A DNA stretch of 64,000 nt from CAWCDJ01 sp963836015 (GCA_963836015.1 CAWIIF010000004.1:930001-994000), one strand, 5' to 3'; counted from the stretch's first letter, positions 9,311 to 17,783 are shown. Translations and numbers: made by a program. The notes: generated by a model from the sequence alone, not told the origin.

Positions 9311-9372
9311 GCGTCGCAAAGCAGGGACTGGCATCGAATTTTCGCCGTACTTGCGAAACATTCGTTGCCTGT
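9311..9372 (+). repeat. Palindromic repeat R2, left part (split by the IS110 element)
   Basis: This follows the repeat consensus from GCGTCGCAAAGCAGGGACTGG to TTGCCTGT. There it stops abruptly and the IS begins. The missing right arm, CCTGTACCTGGTTTGCCC, reappears at 10923 just after the transposase gene. The pentamer CCTGT is present on both sides. Confidence 0.8.
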
Positions 9373-9583
9373 TCTGAATGGACCGGCGGCCCGCGAAATT
9401 TCATGAAAAACGTGTAGAGCGGGACAATGGCAAGGGGGCGCGGTGAGGTCGTAGGTACAGTAGAGAAGTTGAGACCGTTTGCCTGTTTGATCCGGAGCAC
9501 GCACGCTTTGAGCGAATAAATGGGCGTCGTTCGTCTCCCATCGGGGAGCGGCGATAGCCACGTGACCCTGCATAAGATAACTA
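9373..9583 (+). ncRNA. Candidate bridge RNA region of the IS110 element
   Basis: A non-coding left end with stem-forming potential, for example CTCCC/GGGAG at 9535-9548. Two segments match the insertion site: AGGTACAG at 9453-9460 is the exact reverse complement of the right flank 10924-10931, and TTGCCTGTT at 9479-9487 is identical to 9365-9373 across the left junction. One match to each strand on either side of the junction is the pattern expected of target guides. I could not fold the RNA, and the order and spacing of the guides relative to known bridge RNAs are unverified. Confidence 0.4.
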
Positions 9584-9621
9584 TTTTGCGTGTTCTCCGC
9601 GCCTTCCAAGGAGACGCAAAA
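9584..9621 (+). promoter_or_regulatory. Hairpin that can hide the transposase ribosome binding site
   Basis: TTTTGCG (9584-9590) can pair with CGCAAAA (9615-9621), and TCTCC (9594-9598) with GGAGA (9610-9614). This gives 12 base pairs with a 3-nt bulge and an 11-nt loop. The paired 3' strand contains the Shine-Dalgarno GGAGA and the A of the start codon, so translation from read-through transcripts should be reduced. Confidence 0.65.
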
Positions 9622-10904
9622 TGGCATATCGAGTCGCAGCAATAGATGTTCACAAGAAGATGTTGGCGGTAGTGGTGGCTGACGTGGGTGGGGAAGGCGA
9701 GTATCAGTTTGAACGGCGAAAGTTCGGCGCCACACCCGATCAATTGCACCTCCTGGCCCAGTGGTTGGGGGAGCAGGAGGTCGAGGAAGTGGTGATGGAA
9801 TCGACCGCGCAGTACTGGAAGCCGGTGTGGGGAGCGCTGGAGCGGTACTGGAAGCCGGTGCGCCAGAAACGGGAAGGGGCCCACAAGATGTCCGGCGCGC
9901 TGCACCTGTGCCAAGCCAAATCCAACCGAGGCCAGCGCGGGCGAAAGAACGACTTTGCCGACGGCGAACGGATGGTCAAGCGGCTGGTATCGCAGGAACT
10001 GGTATTGAGCTTCGTGCCGGACCCGGAACAGCGATTATGGCGAACAGTGACGCGGCGCAAGTACCAGCTAACCCGCAATAAGGTGCGTTTCCGGAACCAA
10101 CTGGAGAGTCTGCTGGAGCAGGCGCACATCAAGTTGTCGGGTTGGGTATCGGATCTACTGGGCGTCAGTGCGCGGCGCATGTTGCAGGCCATAGCGGACG
10201 GGGAAACGGACGCGGGGGCGCTGGCGGCACTGGCCGATCAACGGCTGCAGGCCACGCCGGAACAACTGCGTGACGCGTTGGGCGCTTGCACGCAACTGGA
10301 TGGAGTCTACCGCCGACTACTGAAGATGGCACTGGAGGAGTTGAAGTTTTTCGAAGAGCAGATCGAGCAACTGGAGAAAGAGGCTTCGAAGCTACTCACA
10401 CGGCACCAGGACGCAGTGCAACGAGTGGCGGCAGTGCCCGGTTTTGGGGTGGATTCGGCGATCCAAATGATTGCAGAAGTGGGTCCCGAAGCTGCGGCTT
10501 TCGAATCGGAGAAGTCCCTGTCTTCGTGGGTGGGGGTATGTCCCGGAGACGAGCAGAGCGCTGGCGAATCGCAAAGCACGCGCTCGCCCAAAGGGAACCG
10601 GCATATGCGGAGGCTTCTGAACCAGGCTGCGCACGCAGCAGTCAAGACCAAAGGCAGCATATTCGAGGTGACGTTTCAGCGGCTGCTACCGCGCCTGAAA
10701 TACCAAGGAGCCATTTGGGCCATCGCCCACCGACTTTGCCGACTACTTTGGAAGATTCTGCATCAGGGCATCCACTACGAGGAACGCGGCCCAGCGGTCA
10801 GCGCCAAGTCCAAGCGCACACGAACAGCCCGAATGATCAGGGAACTTCAGAAACTCGGCTATCGCGTAGAAGGCCAAACCCTACCGGTCGGGAACCCGGC
10901 ATAG
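9621..10904 (+). CDS. IS110-family transposase (DEDD recombinase)
   Basis: A 427-residue intact protein. The N-terminal DEDD (RuvC-like) domain shows D9 in AIDVHKK, E60 in VMESTAQYW and D111/D114 in KNDFADGE. The C-terminal transposase-20 domain carries PGFGVDSAIQMIAEVG near residue 275 and the serine-rich SAGESQSTRSPKGNRHMRRL near residue 320, where the catalytic serine of IS110 recombinases lies. A coiled segment (about 225-260) separates the two. The start has a good Shine-Dalgarno (AAGGAGA) held in a hairpin. The enzyme should cut and join DNA under guidance of the element's structured RNA, and the gene looks active. Confidence 0.95.
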   Translation: MAYRVAAIDVHKKMLAVVVADVGGEGEYQFERRKFGATPDQLHLLAQWLGEQEVEEVVMESTAQYWKPVWGALERYWKPVRQKREGAHKMSGALHLCQAKSNRGQRGRKNDFADGERMVKRLVSQELVLSFVPDPEQRLWRTVTRRKYQLTRNKVRFRNQLESLLEQAHIKLSGWVSDLLGVSARRMLQAIADGETDAGALAALADQRLQATPEQLRDALGACTQLDGVYRRLLKMALEELKFFEEQIEQLEKEASKLLTRHQDAVQRVAAVPGFGVDSAIQMIAEVGPEAAAFESEKSLSSWVGVCPGDEQSAGESQSTRSPKGNRHMRRLLNQAAHAAVKTKGSIFEVTFQRLLPRLKYQGAIWAIAHRLCRLLWKILHQGIHYEERGPAVSAKSKRTRTARMIRELQKLGYRVEGQTLPVGNPA

Positions 10905-10922
10905 GTGGGAGGGTTTTTCGAC

Positions 10923-10949
10923 CCTGTACCTGGTTTGCCCTTTTGCGCC
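10923..10949 (+). repeat. Palindromic repeat R2, right arm after the IS
   Basis: CCTGTACCTGGTTTGCCCTTTTGCG completes the repeat begun at 9311. Joined to the left part at CCTGT it would restore the consensus seen at 6653. Confidence 0.8.
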
Positions 10950-11000
10950 ATCGGACTTCGTCTTACTCTCCCGCCCCACACACTGGTTCTTGCCCGACCG

Positions 11001-12506
11001 CTATCGCCCCAGCAGCCCGTACACATCCACCTCGCCCTTGGCTTCCACGTAGACCCGCCCGTTCACCACCGTGGGAATCGTGAAGCGCAGCGTCTTGCCC
11101 GCGCGGTCCCGCGCCGCATTCTGCTCGGAATTATAAATTTCCTCCGCGACATTCCCCGCGTTGTACGCATGCAGCACCGCCGGACGGTCGGCTCCGTTCC
11201 ACGCCTTCGTCTCGATCAGCCACACGATCCCGTTCCGCCTTCCGTTGGCGGAAATCGCGGGCGTCGCGCCGGGGTTGCCGAACCGCTGCTGCCCCATCGC
11301 CGCCGGCCTCGCCGGCAGGCTTCCCGCTTCGACCGGGAAGTCCGAGAGGTAGTCCGAGCTTGCCAGCATGTACACGTGCCCGTTCCAATAGGCCGGCGCC
11401 GAGTAAATGCCGCCCCGGAACTGGATCACCCGCCGCGGCGGAGCCTTGCCCAATTGGCCTCGCTCCAGCACGTACAGCTTGCCGTCCTTGCCCCCCACCA
11501 GCAGCAGGCCGTCCGGCGCCAGCATCGGCCCTCCCGAGCCGATGTCCAGATCGCGCGCATTCAGGTCCCTCTGGTCGTCCGGCGTGAACGAATCGCGCAC
11601 CACCAGTCGGCGGCCCTCCAGCCCCAGCTTCAGGACGGTGTCGCCATAATCGCGGCCGGCGTCGAACTGACCGTTGCCGGTGGCCACGTACACATTGCCT
11701 TCCTCATCCGCCGCCGGGCCGTTATCGCTCTGCCAGATCCCGCTCTCTTCTGCGCCGGGCGACGTGTTGAACACCGCGGTTTGCGAAAGCGTGTGCGCGT
11801 CGTACGCCATCACCCAGCCGTGGTAGGTACCCACGTCGCATGAGGACGCCCACGTCAGATAAACCTGTCCGTTGACCAGCAGCAGGCCCGCCCGCGGCAG
11901 CTCTCGCAGCGGATCGAAGCCGGGCGCCTCGATCGCCGCCGGACCGCCGAACTTCTCGACCCCGGTCGTGATCGCCAGCGCATGCAGCCGTTGCTGGTAC
12001 TGCTCCCGCTTCAGCACTCCCTGGCCTGCCTTCGTCCGCGCCAGAACGTACAGCGTCCCCGTCGGAAGATCGATCACCGGCGTCGGCGTGATGCCGATCT
12101 CCGGTACGATGAACGGGCACCTCACATCCTGGGCGGGCACCGTGCCGGTACCCGCCCGGGGGTCCAGGAAATTCACGTGCCACAGCGGCTCCGTCGGACT
12201 TCCATCGGCGTCGAACGCGTACACGCTGTCGTGCTCCGTGGCGACGAACAGAACGTTGTGGCGTCCTTTGCCTGGGACCTCCACGTTGGGCAGATAGAGC
12301 GGCTGTGCGTAGATATCGCCGTCCACCTTCAGGGTGAAAATCCGCCCGAACTGCCGCGCGTTGACATTGGCCGGGGTCAGCGTCGTCTCGTGGAGGTTGG
12401 CGCTGGTGCGCGCGTTATCGTTTTGCGAGGTAACCACCTGGGAGTGCGCCGGGAAGCACAGCGCCGTCAGGAATACAGCAAGGATGCATCTCATGGGTGC
12501 GACCAT
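11001..12506 (-). CDS. Secreted PQQ-like beta-propeller protein
   Basis: A 501-residue protein starting with a signal peptide (MRCILAVFLTALCFPAHSQ, cleavage probably after AHS; ATG at 12506 or, four codons in, at 12494). The rest is a chain of beta-propeller blades of the PQQ type, seen as repeated phrases such as NVLFVATEHDSVYAFDADG, GTLYVLART, GNVYVATGNGQFD and GLLLVGGKDGKLYVLERG. The architecture resembles the outer-membrane assembly and dehydrogenase propellers, but no haem or PQQ ligands can be named, so it is more likely a binding or structural protein than a dehydrogenase. It stands alone, with no operon partner. Function unknown; periplasmic location is confident. Confidence 0.8.
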   Translation of the reverse strand: MVAPMRCILAVFLTALCFPAHSQVVTSQNDNARTSANLHETTLTPANVNARQFGRIFTLKVDGDIYAQPLYLPNVEVPGKGRHNVLFVATEHDSVYAFDADGSPTEPLWHVNFLDPRAGTGTVPAQDVRCPFIVPEIGITPTPVIDLPTGTLYVLARTKAGQGVLKREQYQQRLHALAITTGVEKFGGPAAIEAPGFDPLRELPRAGLLLVNGQVYLTWASSCDVGTYHGWVMAYDAHTLSQTAVFNTSPGAEESGIWQSDNGPAADEEGNVYVATGNGQFDAGRDYGDTVLKLGLEGRRLVVRDSFTPDDQRDLNARDLDIGSGGPMLAPDGLLLVGGKDGKLYVLERGQLGKAPPRRVIQFRGGIYSAPAYWNGHVYMLASSDYLSDFPVEAGSLPARPAAMGQQRFGNPGATPAISANGRRNGIVWLIETKAWNGADRPAVLHAYNAGNVAEEIYNSEQNAARDRAGKTLRFTIPTVVNGRVYVEAKGEVDVYGLLGR

Positions 12507-12607
12507 CCATCAGACGCCCGAATGGTGCCGGAAGTTCCAGAGTGTGCCAGGATCCCCGTCACAAAGCCGGGTCTTCTGCGGCCGAACCTCGAGGCGAACC
12601 GGAAAAA

Positions 12608-13186
12608 TCAGACCCTTAACGACCCGCGGAACGCCCTTCCGGCATAGTAGGATTCTGCGCCGTTGTGATACACGAAGACAGTGTCGTAGCGGCGATCACA
12701 GAAGAGGGCGCCGCCGAGTTTTCGTATATTAGAAGGTGTTCTTACCCAGCTCGACGTTTTCGTGTCGAAGTTTCCAAGTTTCTGCAACTCCCGATACTGT
12801 TCTTCCGTTAGAAGCTCAATGCCCATAGCAGCTGCCATATCAACTGCGCTACTCTCTGGTTTGTATTCTTTCCTTGACTCCAGCGCTTCGCGGTCGTAGC
12901 AAAGACTTCTCCGGCCTTTAGGGCTTTCCGCTGAACAATCATAAAATATGTATTCGCCCGTCTTATTATCGTGGCCAATTATGTCCGGTTCACCGCCGGT
13001 TCTTTCCATTTCATTGAGTGACCACAATTTTTCAGCATTAGCTTCCAGCTTGGCTTGTACTTGTGCCCATTCGAGATCTTTATGGCGGTTCTTGTTTTTC
13101 TCAAAACGGGCCTTCAATGCCCCGAGCAGTTCTTCATGCTGTTCCGGTGACAAGTCCTTTTTGTTTCGAGTTTTTGTTGCTCTCAT
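12608..13186 (-). CDS. DUF4256 family protein
   Basis: A 192-residue cytoplasmic protein recognised as DUF4256 from features such as LEANAEKLWSLNEMERTGGE, IFYDCSAESPKGRRS and the C-terminal YHNGAESYYAGRAFRG. Function is unknown for the family. The ATG overlaps the stop of the preceding MmcQ/YjbR gene (ATGA), so the two are probably translationally coupled. The gene's A+T content is visibly higher than its neighbours', and the N-terminus is lysine-rich. Both may point to horizontal acquisition. Confidence 0.85.
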   Translation of the reverse strand: MRATKTRNKKDLSPEQHEELLGALKARFEKNKNRHKDLEWAQVQAKLEANAEKLWSLNEMERTGGEPDIIGHDNKTGEYIFYDCSAESPKGRRSLCYDREALESRKEYKPESSAVDMAAAMGIELLTEEQYRELQKLGNFDTKTSSWVRTPSNIRKLGGALFCDRRYDTVFVYHNGAESYYAGRAFRGSLRV

Positions 13187-13578
13187 AGTGGCCGCTTCCC
13201 CCGTTTTTTATCTGTTACTCCACTGCGTTCCGACAAATGGCGGTTCCTTCGCGTTGTCTTTGCGCTCTTGTCAATTCGCAGTTTCCACGCCGATCGGAGT
13301 GCGCCCGTCAGTACACCCTCGCTCGCGGCCGCCAGGCGAATATGCGTATGTCCCATCTTTCCCCAGCCGCCCGGAATGGGCAGGAAAATCTCGGGTGCCT
13401 CCTCCACAAACGCCGCCTGCTGCTCCAACGTGAGCATCAGATTTCCGTAGCCCTCTGCTTGCGAGGCGAGCGAAGCGAATTTCCGGCCGCCTACACGAAA
13501 CGCCGGCAGTCCTGCATGAGAGTACTCTTCCACTCCCTCCAGGCTCAAGGCAATCGTGCGAAAATCAGCAGCGGTCAT
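13183..13578 (-). CDS. MmcQ/YjbR family DNA-binding-like protein
   Basis: A 131-residue protein with the CyaY-like fold of the MmcQ/YjbR family: MTAADFRTIALSLEGVEEYS at the start, GRKFASLA and an invariant-like GWGKMGHTHIRL segment near residue 75. The ATG at 13578 was chosen because GGGAG lies about 8 bases upstream and the family normally starts at this point; the open frame extends further upstream without support. The last 20 residues are basic and do not resemble the family. It overlaps the DUF4256 gene by ATGA. Its molecular role is not established; binding to DNA has been proposed for the family. Confidence 0.8.
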   Translation of the reverse strand: MTAADFRTIALSLEGVEEYSHAGLPAFRVGGRKFASLASQAEGYGNLMLTLEQQAAFVEEAPEIFLPIPGGWGKMGHTHIRLAAASEGVLTGALRSAWKLRIDKSAKTTRRNRHLSERSGVTDKKRGKRPL

Positions 13579-13966
13579 CTGCCGGCTCCCATGCATCAGA
13601 GAGTATCTCACGATCACCGGATGGCATACCTGCCATCGAAGCGGCCTGATTTGCAAGTCGGAATGCGTTGCAATGCAGGGACTTCGAATTTCGTGGCAGT
13701 TGCGAAATTCGTGCCTGTACCTGGTTTGCCTTTTGCGAGATCGAAATGAGTGCTACTTGCGGCGCACTACACGAGGCTGCTGAGTGGCGGCGTACAGCAA
13801 GTCCTTCGCACCGCATCGCCGCGAGATAGAGCGCCAGCGGCACCGTGCCCTTCCAATCGCGCCTGGCACCCTTCTGGCGTTCACTGGGCCGGCTGATAGA
13901 TCTCGTCGGCGGCTACTGAGGCCGCGCCGAGTTCGGCCGCGACCGCGTGCTGGGCGACGTTGAGGT
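13579..13966. other. Non-coding accessory stretch with repeat R3 and gene debris
   Basis: This stretch holds palindromic repeat R3 (13665-13738) and a minus-strand open stretch, ending at 13881, that encodes YFTSDGRVDLNVAQHAV and ends EIYQPAQ. That stretch is in a different frame from the cupin fragment next to it. It looks like the tail of another broken gene, but the family is not recognised. The rest shows no convincing coding sequence. Confidence 0.45.
13665..13738 (+). repeat. Palindromic intergenic repeat, copy R3
   Basis: Same unit as R1 (CAGGGACTTCGAATTTCG..CGAAATTCGTGCCTGTACCTGG). Downstream, TACTTGCGGCGCACTACAC at 13752-13770 is shared with the end of copy R4, where the intervening 34 bp are missing. 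Confidence 0.8.
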
Positions 13967-14122
13967 CTACCCGACCGTCGGAAGTGAAGTATTGGTCGGA
14001 CCTTCCTTGCCGGGACATTCCGTAAGATCTTTCGACATGAGCGGTGTGACCTTGGCGTCCTGCGCGATTAGGGTGCTGGCGAAGAGAAATGCCGGCACCC
14101 ACATGGATCGTGAGATCTTCAT
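13967..14122 (-). pseudogene. Cupin-type secreted protein, 5' fragment only
   Basis: A 51-codon remnant starting with a signal peptide (MKISRSMWVPAFLFASTLIA) followed by QDAKVTPLMSKDLTECPGKEG. That is the usual beginning of small secreted cupin proteins found next to NmrA-like reductases in related bacteria. After the GKEG segment the frame diverges and stops at 13967-13969, so the entire cupin barrel with its metal-binding histidines is missing. It lies 16 bp after the NmrA-like gene on the same strand, so it was probably the second gene of that operon before a deletion. Confidence 0.6.
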
Positions 14123-14138
14123 AGTTGCTCGCCGGCGC

Positions 14139-14918
14139 TTACGCCCCCTGGCGGCCGGTCTTTGGAGTTTGTTTCTTAGATTGATTGAGCCAGTCTTTGA
14201 ATCGCGTCTCGCCGAGTCGCGCGTCGTCGTTGGGAACGAGCGTCCTCTCGCTCACTTCGATACCGTAGTAGCGCGCGTGCGGGTCAGGGATTACCTCGCG
14301 TGGATCTTTGCGCGCAGCCAGGTCCCGGCGGACGAGTTCATCCAGACGAAACTGTTCGGGACCCCCTATTTCCACGGTACCGTTCACAGGGGGGCTCATT
14401 GCGATTCTGCCTATTGCACCGGCGACATCATCGGCTGCCATAGGCTGGAAGAGGACTGAAGGCAGGCGCACCTGGTTGCCCTCCGTGGAAAGATCGGCGA
14501 TTTTCTTTACGAACTCAAAGAACTGTGTCGCGCGAATGATCGAGTACGGAATTGAAGAGGTCTTGATCAGGTTCTCCTGAGCGAGTTTGGCGCGGAAGAA
14601 GCCGCTTTCGAGCATGCGTTCCGTTCCTACGACCGACAAGGCAACGTGGTGTCGCACGCCCGCGGCCGCTTCATAGTCGAGTAGGTTACGGGTTGATGTC
14701 TCGAAGAACTTCAGTACCGCCGCATCCTCCCATGATGGGGAGTTCGTTACGTCGACGGCCGCCGAGGCGCCCTTCAGCGCATCCGCGAGCCCCTCGCCTG
14801 TGAGCGTGTTGACGCCGGAAGAGGGCGACGCGGCTACTACTTCCTGCCCCTGATCACGAAGCTTCTTGACGAGCTTCGACCCAATAAGTCCGGTACCGCC
14901 AATTACGACGATTTTCAT
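14139..14918 (-). CDS. NmrA-like NAD(P)-binding SDR family oxidoreductase
   Basis: A 259-residue cytoplasmic protein. The Rossmann motif is at the N-terminus (MKIVVIGGTGLIGSKLVKKL), and the body follows atypical SDR/NmrA proteins (HHVALSVVGTERM near 90, PYSIIRATQFFEFVKKIAD near 125, FQPMAADDVAGAIGRIA near 160). The Tyr-x3-Lys pair of classical SDRs is not evident, so it may be a redox sensor or an atypical reductase. A truncated cupin gene follows. The upstream region contains palindromic repeat R4 and faces glgP. Confidence 0.85.
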   Translation of the reverse strand: MKIVVIGGTGLIGSKLVKKLRDQGQEVVAASPSSGVNTLTGEGLADALKGASAAVDVTNSPSWEDAAVLKFFETSTRNLLDYEAAAGVRHHVALSVVGTERMLESGFFRAKLAQENLIKTSSIPYSIIRATQFFEFVKKIADLSTEGNQVRLPSVLFQPMAADDVAGAIGRIAMSPPVNGTVEIGGPEQFRLDELVRRDLAARKDPREVIPDPHARYYGIEVSERTLVPNDDARLGETRFKDWLNQSKKQTPKTGRQGA

Positions 14919-15284
14919 GATTGTCCTTTCGTGCTTAACAGCGCCGGGTAACCGAATGCGCTGCGAAGCAGGGGCTGGCTCGAAGTTCGCTGCAGTTGCG
15001 AAATTCGGAGCCTGTTACTTGCGACGCACTACACTCTCTGCAATAGTGATCGCGCCTCTGAGTTTCTATCCGAAGCTACAAATCAATTATCGACTTCCGC
15101 TTCGCCGGCGCACAAGGGGGCGCATTCTCCACTAGGTGAAGGAAAGCACCGCAGGCACGACGGCGGTGCGTACACCCTGCTTCCTCGTGACAGTCGCCGT
15201 TGCGTGAGCACGTGTTTGTTCTGGTTGCGCCGGGTCAGGGAGCGGGCCGTAAAGTCGCGCGCGGCTTCCGCCGATCTTCCCCTC
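14919..15284. other. Divergent intergenic region between the NmrA-like gene and glgP
   Basis: This region contains repeat R4 and then about 260 bp without a convincing gene. A short AGGGAGCGGGCCGT near 15237-15250 resembles part of the QSRDR repeat. No promoter could be assigned with confidence. Confidence 0.4.
14957..15017 (+). repeat. Palindromic intergenic repeat, copy R4 (right arm deleted)
   Basis: It matches R1 through GAAATTCGGAGCCTGT and then jumps directly to TACTTGCGACGCACTACAC. Compared with R3, a 34-bp segment including the outer right arm is lost. Confidence 0.75.
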
Positions 15285-17783
15285 ATGTCTACTGGTTTGC
15301 CTGAGTTGATTCAGGCGTTGGCGCCGCATGCGGGCGCCCACGACGATGCGCGCGTTTCGACCGAGGCCCTGCGCCAGGATTTCGAGCGTCACCTTCGGCG
15401 GACTCTCGCGAAGGATCGCTACACCGCCACCGACCGCGACCGCTATTTCGCGCTGGCCCTGGCCGTTCGCGACCGCTTGATTGAGCGCTGGATCGCCACC
15501 CAGCAGACCCACCACAAGAAGAACGTGAAGCGGATCTACTATCTGTCGCTCGAGTTCCTGATCGGCCGCCTCCTCGGGAACAACGTCATCAACCTCAAGT
15601 TGGAGGACAGTTGCAGGGCCGCGATGGCCGACCTGGGCCTGGCGTGGGAACCCCTTCGGGACCGCGAAGTGGATGCCGGCCTGGGCAACGGCGGCTTAGG
15701 CCGCCTGGCAGCCTGCTTCCTCGATTCCATGTCCACCCTGGGCCTTCCGGCAATCGGATACGGCCTCCGCTATGACTTCGGTATCTTCAACCAGAAAATC
15801 GTCAACGGCTACCAGGTGGAGCAGCCCGACGAGTGGCTCAAGCTCGGTTACCCCTGGGAGATTGCCCATCCCGAGTTCTCGTTTCCGGTGCAGTTCGAAG
15901 GCCGCGTGGAGGTCATCTCCGGGCCGCGGGGCAGGGAATGGCGCTGGGTCGACACGAAGACCGTGGTCGGCATGCCCTACGATCTGCCCGTTGTGGGATA
16001 TGGCGGAAACACCGTGAACACGCTCCGGCTGTGGTCCGCTAAAGCCGCCGAGGAGTTCGACCTGGACGATTTCAACCGCGGCGAGTATGTCGATGCGGTG
16101 GCGAACAAAGTCCTGGCCGAAAACCTCACCAAGATCCTGTATCCCAACGACAACGTGTCCCAAGGCAAGGAACTTCGCCTGAAACAGCAGTACTTCTTCG
16201 TCTCGTGCTCCCTGCAGGATATCCTCCGGCGCTTCAAGTCCGACGGCAACCGGTGGGAAGCGTTTCCCGACAAGGTGTTCCTGCAATTGAACGACACCCA
16301 TCCCACGCTGGTGATTCCCGAGCTCATGCGTCTGCTCATGGATCGCGAGGGCATCGGCTGGGATCAGGCCTGGGAGATCACCACGCATGCCACCGGCTAT
16401 ACCAACCACACCATCCTCCCCGAGGCCCTCGAGAAGTGGCCCGTCGGCATGCTGGAGCGGCTCTTGCCCCGTCACCTCCAGATCATCTACGAGATCAACG
16501 CGCGGTTCATGCGCGATGTGGCGACCCGCTATCTCCACGACGGAGACCGCCTGCGCCGCATGAGCCTGATCGAGGAAGGCGACGAACGTCAGGTCCGCAT
16601 GGCGCACCTCGCGATTGTCGGTTCCTGCTCCGTCAACGGCGTCGCGAAGCTCCATAGCGAGATCCTCCGAAACTCGGTCCTGCGCGACTTTGCCGAGTAC
16701 TGGCCCGCCAGGTTCAACAACAAGACGAACGGAATCACCCCGCGGCGCTGGCTTCTCAAGGCCAACCCCGCGCTCGCCCAACTGATCACCGACACGATCG
16801 GGGAGGGTTGGATCACGGATCTCGATCAGCTCCGGAAGTTGGAGCCCCTGGCGGACCACCCCGGTTTTCAGGAGCGCTTTTTCGCCGCCAAGCGCCGCAA
16901 CAAGGAGGCGCTCGCCGTCCTCATCGAACGCGAGCTGGGTATCCCGGTCTCGCCGGACTCCCTGTTCGACGTGCAGGTGAAACGCCTGCACGAGTACAAG
17001 CGCCAGCTCCTGCTCATGTTGTACGTCGTCGTCCTCTACACCCGCCTCAAGCGGGACCCGGCGCTCGATATCGCGCCCCGCACCTTCATCCTCAGCGCCA
17101 AAGCCGCGCCCGGTTACGCGGTGGCCAAGCTGATCATCAAGCTCATTCACCAGGTCGCCGAGGTCATCAATCGCGATCCCCAGACTTGCGGCAAGTTGAA
17201 AGTCGTGTTTCTGCCGAACTACCGCGTGTCCCTGGCGGAGCGGATCATCCCCGCCGCTGACCTCAGCGAGCAGATTTCGCTCGCCGGCACCGAAGCGTCC
17301 GGCACCGGCAACATGAAACTTCAGCTCAACGGCGCGTTGACTATCGGGACCCTCGATGGGGCCAACCTGGAAATCATGGAAGAGGTCGGCAAGGAGAACA
17401 TCTTCATCTTCGGATTGAACGCGCAGGAAGTCGAAAGACGCAGGCCCGGCTATAACCCGCGGGAGATCTACGACAACGATGAAGAAATCCGGCGCGCCAT
17501 CGACCTCGTCGAGCGGGATTTCTTCAGCATGCTCGAGCCTGGAATCTTCCGGCCCCTGACCCAGTCGCTGCTGTCCGGCGACCACTACATGCTGATGGCC
17601 GATTTCCGGGACTACATCCAGGCACAAGACCGTGTGGACGCCGCCTACAGGGACCGCAGCGGATGGATCCGTAAGGCAATCCTGAATGTGGCCCGTGCCG
17701 GCAAGTTCTCCTCTGACCGCACCATCCGGGAATACGCCACGGAGATCTGGCATGTGGACCCGTGCGAAATTGGAGCCGGGTGA
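15285..17783 (+). CDS. glgP: Glycogen phosphorylase
   Basis: An 832-residue GT35 enzyme releasing glucose-1-phosphate from glycogen in the cytoplasm. The full family is visible: RIYYLSLEFLIGRLLGNN near residue 85, DAGLGNGGLGRLAACFLDSM near 128, FNNKTNGITPRRWLL, VKRLHEYKRQLL, and the pyridoxal-phosphate lysine in GTGNMKLQLNGA (K678). The ATG at 15285 gives the normal N-terminus; the 27 upstream in-frame codons have no counterpart in the family. The length is normal and the gene intact. With the GH57 protein, the debranching-like glycosidase and treZ, it supports glycogen turnover by this organism. Confidence 0.97.
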   Translation: MSTGLPELIQALAPHAGAHDDARVSTEALRQDFERHLRRTLAKDRYTATDRDRYFALALAVRDRLIERWIATQQTHHKKNVKRIYYLSLEFLIGRLLGNNVINLKLEDSCRAAMADLGLAWEPLRDREVDAGLGNGGLGRLAACFLDSMSTLGLPAIGYGLRYDFGIFNQKIVNGYQVEQPDEWLKLGYPWEIAHPEFSFPVQFEGRVEVISGPRGREWRWVDTKTVVGMPYDLPVVGYGGNTVNTLRLWSAKAAEEFDLDDFNRGEYVDAVANKVLAENLTKILYPNDNVSQGKELRLKQQYFFVSCSLQDILRRFKSDGNRWEAFPDKVFLQLNDTHPTLVIPELMRLLMDREGIGWDQAWEITTHATGYTNHTILPEALEKWPVGMLERLLPRHLQIIYEINARFMRDVATRYLHDGDRLRRMSLIEEGDERQVRMAHLAIVGSCSVNGVAKLHSEILRNSVLRDFAEYWPARFNNKTNGITPRRWLLKANPALAQLITDTIGEGWITDLDQLRKLEPLADHPGFQERFFAAKRRNKEALAVLIERELGIPVSPDSLFDVQVKRLHEYKRQLLLMLYVVVLYTRLKRDPALDIAPRTFILSAKAAPGYAVAKLIIKLIHQVAEVINRDPQTCGKLKVVFLPNYRVSLAERIIPAADLSEQISLAGTEASGTGNMKLQLNGALTIGTLDGANLEIMEEVGKENIFIFGLNAQEVERRRPGYNPREIYDNDEEIRRAIDLVERDFFSMLEPGIFRPLTQSLLSGDHYMLMADFRDYIQAQDRVDAAYRDRSGWIRKAILNVARAGKFSSDRTIREYATEIWHVDPCEIGAG

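Larger units (their letters stand above)
9373..10922 (+). mobile_element. IS110-family insertion sequence, about 1.55 kb, intact
   Basis: The element is bounded by CCTGT at 9368-9372 and 10923-10927 and splits a palindromic repeat whose two halves lie on either side. There are no terminal inverted repeats, as expected for IS110. It holds one intact transposase gene, about 250 bp of non-coding DNA on the left and fewer than 20 bp on the right. A long left end is where the IS110 group encodes its bridge RNA (the IS1111 group has it on the right). Exact ends are uncertain by a few bases because the flanking pentamer is shared. Confidence 0.8.

Noticed and set aside
10286..11083. Second open frame overlapping the transposase end, as a possible extra IS gene
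   Set aside because: It is out of frame with the transposase, lacks motifs, and the transposase itself is complete.
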